From Gammaproteobacteria bacterium (lineage in GTDB: Bacteria > Pseudomonadota > Gammaproteobacteria > Steroidobacterales > Rariloculaceae): a stretch of DNA of 64,000 nt. Each line of letters opens with the position of its first letter. Position 1 is the first letter of the stretch. The notes beneath the pieces were generated by a model. It was not told where the DNA came from. It did not search any database and worked only from the letters and a program-made list of their open reading frames with translations. Location of the stretch: the NCBI GenBank assembly GCA_022825505.1, contig JAJDWR010000036.1, positions 233,970 through 297,969 on the forward strand, read 5' to 3'. This document shows positions 61,115-64,000 of the stretch, piece after piece. A program made the translations under genes and the position numbers.

Positions 61115-61655
61115 GGCTGCCCGGGACCGGCAAGGAATATTCATCGAACCGCTGGATCCGGTCAGGCACGAGCGAAGTTCATTCTCCTGCGGTGCCGGCC
61201 GACTCGACAATTTTCTCAAACGGACTGCCCGAAAACACCAGACGGGCGGATTCACGCGGGTGTGGGTCGCCACCGACGACGCCGGCTCGCAAATCCTGGG
61301 CTACTACGCCCTGAACGCCCACTCGCTCGAAGGCGGCGACCTCCCGAAAAGACTGACGAGGGACGCACCCCTGCATGGGGCCATCCCAGCCGTGTACCTC
61401 TCGATGATCGCGGTCGACCGCCGCCACCAGGGCCATGGCATTGGACGCATCCTTCTCGCTGATGCGCTGGCGCGCGCTGCATCGGCAGCCGAGCAGGTCG
61501 GCATACGGGCCGTGGTGCTCGACGTCATTGAGGACGGGGGCGAAGAACTCACCAAAAAACGCCGTGCATTCTACGCTGCAATGGGATTTCAGCCGCTGCC
61601 GAGGCGCCCGCTCAGAATGTTCATCGGCATCGAAACCGTCCGCAAAACGATGTAG
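61104..61655 (+). CDS. GNAT acetyltransferase toxin (TacT-like)
   Basis: The 183-residue protein is a GCN5-related acetyltransferase: FSCGAGRLDNFLKRTARKHQTGGFTRVWVA at the start, a central YLSMIAVDRRHQGHGIGRILLADAL with the acetyl-CoA-binding Q/RxxGxG motif, and FYAAMGFQPLP near the end with the catalytic Tyr region. TacT-like toxins acetylate aminoacyl-tRNA and stop translation. The GTG at 61104 overlaps the antitoxin gene by 11 bases, implying coupled expression. The gene is intact, unlike its neighbours downstream. Confidence 0.88.
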   Translation: MADEAARDRQGIFIEPLDPVRHERSSFSCGAGRLDNFLKRTARKHQTGGFTRVWVATDDAGSQILGYYALNAHSLEGGDLPKRLTRDAPLHGAIPAVYLSMIAVDRRHQGHGIGRILLADALARAASAAEQVGIRAVVLDVIEDGGEELTKKRRAFYAAMGFQPLPRRPLRMFIGIETVRKTM

Positions 61656-61728
61656 CGTGGGTCACATCCTTGTGATGAGCAAATTCACCCCTTGTCTACT
61701 TTTCTCATGAGTAATTCAGAGGCGATGA

Positions 61729-61938
61729 GTGGAGGAATCCGACCGGGCTGCCAGGGTCGCGCGCACCGTCGCGCTTGCCGAGCGAACGTTCGCCAATCGC
61801 GACAAGGCAAGCCGCTGGCTCCACAAGGAACTCCGCACCCTTGACGACCTGCGCCCCATCGATCTGATCCGCACCAACGCCGGCGCCCGGCTCGTCGAGG
61901 ACGCGTTGATGCGGATCGCCTGGGGCGCCCCGGCTTGA
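61729..61938 (+). CDS. MbcA/ParS-type antitoxin C-terminal domain, N-terminus missing
   Basis: This 69-residue frame corresponds to the MbcA/ParS/Xre toxin-binding domain (DUF2384): ARTVALAERTFANRDKASRWL, RPIDLIRTNAGARLVEDALMRIAWG. Full-length antitoxins are 110-150 residues with an N-terminal helix-turn-helix; here the frame is closed by a TGA directly before the GTG start, so the DNA-binding half is absent. AGAGG 6 bases upstream might still allow translation. It overlaps a RES-domain toxin fragment by one base, as in MbcTA modules. Probably a decaying antitoxin. Confidence 0.6.
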   Translation: MEESDRAARVARTVALAERTFANRDKASRWLHKELRTLDDLRPIDLIRTNAGARLVEDALMRIAWGAPA

Positions 61939-62111
61939 TGCACCTGTGGCGGCTGTCCGGAGCGGAATTCGCGGAACGATTCGACGGGGAATACGGATAC
62001 GCATGCGACGGACGATGGAACTCCCGCGGAAACCCCGTGACCTACTGTTCCACCGGACCTGCGCCGGCGCGCTCATCCTGCGGGCAGGCATGCCGTAACG
62101 ACTGCGAGTGA
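61938..62111 (+). pseudogene. RES-domain toxin, N-terminal fragment
   Basis: The frame MHLWRLSGAEFAERF...CDGRWNSRGNPVTYCSTGPA is the N-terminal part of a RES-domain toxin, with the Arg-rich RWNSRGNPVTY motif, and starts one base after the antitoxin stop begins. After about 42 residues the sequence loses resemblance and stops at residue 57; a full RES toxin has about 150 residues. RES toxins such as MbcT degrade NAD+, an activity this fragment cannot have. Confidence 0.6.
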
Positions 62112-62301
62112 ACGCCCTTGGCCCGCCGGAGTTCGCGGGCGACATTCAGTGAATGCCGTCCGATTCCAGGCGCCAAGGTCTCTGCCCGGTCTCTATAATG
62201 ATCCGGTGGCCGATGGCGAACCTGAAGCGACTGTGGATCGGTCGCGTTACGGCGCACGGCTGTAGGCATTAATGGAGTCTGAGCAAGTAAGGAAATTGAT
62301 C

Positions 62302-62532
62302 ATGGCGTCTTTCCAGAGGATTACCCTCGATCCAGCGGTCATGGGAGGCAAGGAGTGCATCCGAGGGCTGCGCGTCACCGTGGGGACCGTCGTGGGCCTC
62401 TTGGCTGCCGGCCGTTCACCGTCCGAGATACTTGAGGCGTACCCCTATCTTGAACAGGAGGACATCGACGAGTCTCTGGCCTACGCTGCCTGGAGGCTCG
62501 AGGAACGCGAGGTTTCACTCTCTGCGTCATGA
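62302..62532 (+). CDS. DUF433-family antitoxin
   Basis: The 76-residue protein MASFQRITLDPAVMGGKECIRGLRV, then VGTVVGLLAAGRSPSEILEAYPYLEQEDIDESLAYAAWRLEER, is a standard DUF433 protein. These small proteins pair with a DUF5615 PIN-like toxin and usually overlap it, as here (ATGA at 62529). ATG 62302 matches the normal N-terminus; an upstream in-frame ATG at 62272 would add ten residues. It may persist as an orphan because the toxin gene downstream is broken. Confidence 0.85.
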   Translation: MASFQRITLDPAVMGGKECIRGLRVTVGTVVGLLAAGRSPSEILEAYPYLEQEDIDESLAYAAWRLEEREVSLSAS

Positions 62533-62896
62533 GACCGAAGCTCCTGCTGGACATGAACCTGTCACCGAAATGGGTGCGGGCACTGCGGAAGCATGGATGG
62601 CAGGCGGTGCACTGATCCGACGTCGGCGATCCACGGGCCAGCGACAAGGAGATCATGGACTGGGCGCCGCCAACGGATACGTTGTATTCACTCACGATCT
62701 GGATTTCGCCACCATGCTCGCACTGTCGCATGACGCTGGCCCGAGCGTGCTTCAAATCCGCGCCGAGAACATCATGCCGGATCATTCGGCGGACTCGATA
62801 ATCGCTGCTCTCACTCAGCACGAACGAGACTTGTCCGCTGGGGCTCTGGTGGTCGTTGACGAGCGCCGTAGCCGCGTTCGTGTGTTGCCGATCTGA
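62529..62896 (+). pseudogene. DUF5615 PIN-like toxin, disrupted by a stop and a frameshift
   Basis: The frame opens as MRPKLLLDMNLSPKWVRALRKHGWQAVH, the typical N-terminus, then meets TGA at 62613-62615 where homologues have Trp (HWSDVGDP follows). A one-base deletion near 62661-62670 shifts the rest: AANGYVVFTHDLDFATMLAL and ILQ-like tail SVLQIRAENIMPDHSADSI continue in another frame to 62896. The total length is one base short of a multiple of three, as expected for a -1 shift. It is a dead toxin beside an intact DUF433 antitoxin. Confidence 0.85.
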
Positions 62897-62909
62897 ACGG
62901 CAATAACGC

Positions 62910-63365
62910 TCACGGAAAGACGGCCATTGACGTCGTGAACTCCACCGGCTGCTCCAGTTGGTCCGCAGCCGGGATCGCGTCGGCGTAGGCCTTCAGGCCC
63001 TCGGACGCGGCGAATGCCGACAGGTAGAGGGCGCGGTTGCGAGCCTCCATGGGAAGAAGCCCGGGCGCCGATGCCAGCCGTTCCGCGGTGAGCGCCTGTC
63101 GGGACCGCAGCGAAGCCCAGTCTGCCTCGCCGATGTAACGACGCTCCTCATCGGCGATGTCCGGCGTGGCGATGCTGCGCAGCAGCTCGGCGTTGTTCAG
63201 CCGCGTGTAGCGGATCGTGCCGCCGGTCCTGGAATAGCCGCCGAAGCTCAGGTACGCGACGGGCAGGTCCGCCCCGTAGCCTGCGGCCAGCAGCGCCGTC
63301 ATGGCCGGGTAGCCCTCGGAGTTGCGTCCGCTCCAGTTGTGAACGATGCCGACGGTGTGCCAGTC
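62910..63365 (-). pseudogene. C-terminal fragment of a secreted protein (DUF1501-like, tentative)
   Basis: The minus-strand frame encodes DWHTVGIVHNWSGRNSEGYPAM, VAYLSFGGYSRTGGTIRYTRLNNAELL, ERLASAPGLLPMEARNRALYLSAFAASEGLKAYADAIP and ends near a natural C-terminus. By eye this resembles the C-terminal part of DUF1501-type proteins. Upstream of about 63365 the frame has no recognisable sequence, because the opposite strand there codes an ApbE fragment. It is therefore a 5'-truncated gene, broken at a rearrangement junction. The family call is uncertain. Confidence 0.45.
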
Positions 63366-63367
63366 GG

Positions 63368-63593
63368 CGGGAAGCGCTACAGCCAACTGGTCGACCCGCG
63401 CATCGGCTGGCCGGTCGAGGGACTGCTGAGCGTCAGCGTCGCCGCCGCGCAAGCCATCGTGGCCGGTTCGGTCGCGTCAATCGCTTTGCTCAACCAACCG
63501 GCCGATGGACTGGATTGGCTGGAACAGTGCGCCGTGCCGTATCTGGCCATCGACGAAAAACTCAACTGCCATGGTCACCTGAAGTTTCAATAA
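63368..63593 (+). pseudogene. apbE: ApbE (FAD:protein FMN transferase) C-terminal fragment
   Basis: The plus-strand frame GKRYSQLVDPRIGWPVEGLLSVSV, AQAIVAGSVASIALLNQPADGLDWLEQ and LGVPYL-like CAVPYLAIDEKLNCHG is the end of an ApbE protein, including the HIIDPRTG-type motif as QLVDPRIGWPV. Full ApbE proteins are about 300 residues; only the last 75 remain. Its 5' end abuts the fragment on the other strand at about 63365, so it lost its N-terminus in the same event. ApbE flavinylates Na+-pumping and respiratory proteins; this remnant is inactive. Confidence 0.7.
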
Positions 63594-63748
63594 CTGGGAC
63601 GTTGCGGGGGTGAATCAATCTGCATGTCGCCCGGCCCCGCCGGCACTTCGGCAATTTCCGCGCAAAGTCACTGGATTTGCCGATTTTTCGGCTTCCCGGG
63701 AAGGCTTATCGTATCCCCTGGATGCGCACGACAGGGCGACGATCGACG

Positions 63749-64000
63749 ATGGACACGCTGCGGGACAACCAGGACCGCCTCATGAAGCTCATTCTGAGCC
63801 GCCCGCGCGTGGTGCGAGACCTGCTCGCGCTGCTACCCGCGGAGTGGACCGCGGCGGTGGACGCCTCCGGCCTTCGCGAGATGCCCACCGAGTTCATCGG
63901 CGCGGGCGGCGAAAAGCGCATCGCGGATCTGTGCTGGCTTGCCGAAGGCAGGGGCGGTGACTCGGCGATCATTCTGATCGAGAACCAGTCCACGCCCGAC
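63749..64000 (+). CDS. Rpn-family PD-(D/E)XK nuclease, partial (3' end outside window)
   Basis: The first 84 residues, MDTLRDNQDRLMKLILSRPRVVRDLLALL, EFIGAGGEKRIADLCWLAE and AIILIENQSTPD, match the Rpn (recombination-promoting nuclease/putative transposase) family, a PD-(D/E)XK nuclease with active-site Asp in ADLCW and Glu-x-Gln in IENQS. E. coli Rpn proteins are DNA endonucleases that promote RecA-independent recombination. ATG 63749 is used; an ATG at 63722 is also in frame. The gene continues past the window. Confidence 0.75.
   Translation, partial: MDTLRDNQDRLMKLILSRPRVVRDLLALLPAEWTAAVDASGLREMPTEFIGAGGEKRIADLCWLAEGRGGDSAIILIENQSTPD

Noticed and set aside
62613..62615. UGA in the DUF5615 gene as another selenocysteine codon
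   Set aside because: The position is a conserved Trp, not a redox Cys, and a frameshift follows; it is a nonsense mutation.
1..64000. CRISPR arrays, rRNA, tRNA, insertion sequences and prophage genes
   Set aside because: No regularly spaced repeats, no recognisable RNA gene and no transposase or phage structural gene was found by reading both strands; a tRNAscan/Rfam search would be needed to confirm.

Overview
This window looks like a chromosomal segment from a GC-rich Gram-negative bacterium, most likely an environmental or host-associated proteobacterium. Three TonB-dependent outer-membrane receptors, several Sec and Tat signal peptides and lipoprotein signals imply an outer membrane and periplasm. 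No rRNA, tRNA, CRISPR array, phage or insertion sequence was recognised, so taxonomy below the Gram-negative level is inference. Coding density is high and most long antisense frames are shadows of real genes.

Layout. 1-6 kb (minus): UbiD-type decarboxylase, molybdenum hydroxylase large subunit and a Tat-exported thiamine-diphosphate enzyme. 6.3-17.2 kb: TonB receptor, Tat-exported PLP enzyme, four secreted proteins built from a DUF6152 domain and/or a second shared domain, a Doc/AbrB toxin-antitoxin pair, an amidohydrolase lipoprotein and a VOC protein. 17.3-19.8 kb: arylsulfotransferase (ASST) 1 and a divergent AhpD-like gene interrupted by an in-frame UGA that I read as selenocysteine. 19.9-28.6 kb (minus): catabolic operon of alcohol dehydrogenase, short-chain dehydrogenase, aldehyde dehydrogenase, two E1 alpha/beta pairs and one E2. 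28.9-38.9 kb (plus): medium-chain reductase, ASST2, TonB receptor 2, secreted DUF1080-like protein and fused isobutyryl-CoA mutase. 39-48.5 kb (minus): TonB receptor 3 with odd loops, two aromatic-acid-type MFS transporters, sulfatase, GntR/FCD regulator, class IV aminotransferase and an internally deleted amidohydrolase relic. 48.6-53.9 kb (plus): esterase, third E1 pair, stand-alone lipoyl protein, 14-bp tandem repeat and DUF3604 protein. 54-60.6 kb: ASST3, ASST4, a small membrane protein with a sodium:solute symporter, and a class III aminotransferase. 60.8-64 kb: intact and decayed toxin-antitoxin modules and gene fragments, ending in a partial Rpn-type nuclease.

How it may work together (inference). 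Four predicted exported ASST-family proteins, a cytoplasmic sulfatase, two AAHS-family transporters, three receptors, a UbiD enzyme, aryl-alcohol/aldehyde dehydrogenases and three 2-oxoacid dehydrogenase E1 pairs suggest uptake, sulfation or desulfation, and oxidation of phenolic or other small organic compounds. A recurring palindrome related to TTGTAGTACAA in several intergenic regions resembles a FadR-type GntR operator, and a GntR/FCD regulator lies in the window.

Most notable: the AhpD-like selenoprotein candidate at 19213-19758. It conserves the Glu-Cys-His-(Cys/Sec)-His spacing of AhpD, with UGA at the second Cys of CxxC and a GGUC-loop hairpin starting 12 nt after the UGA.
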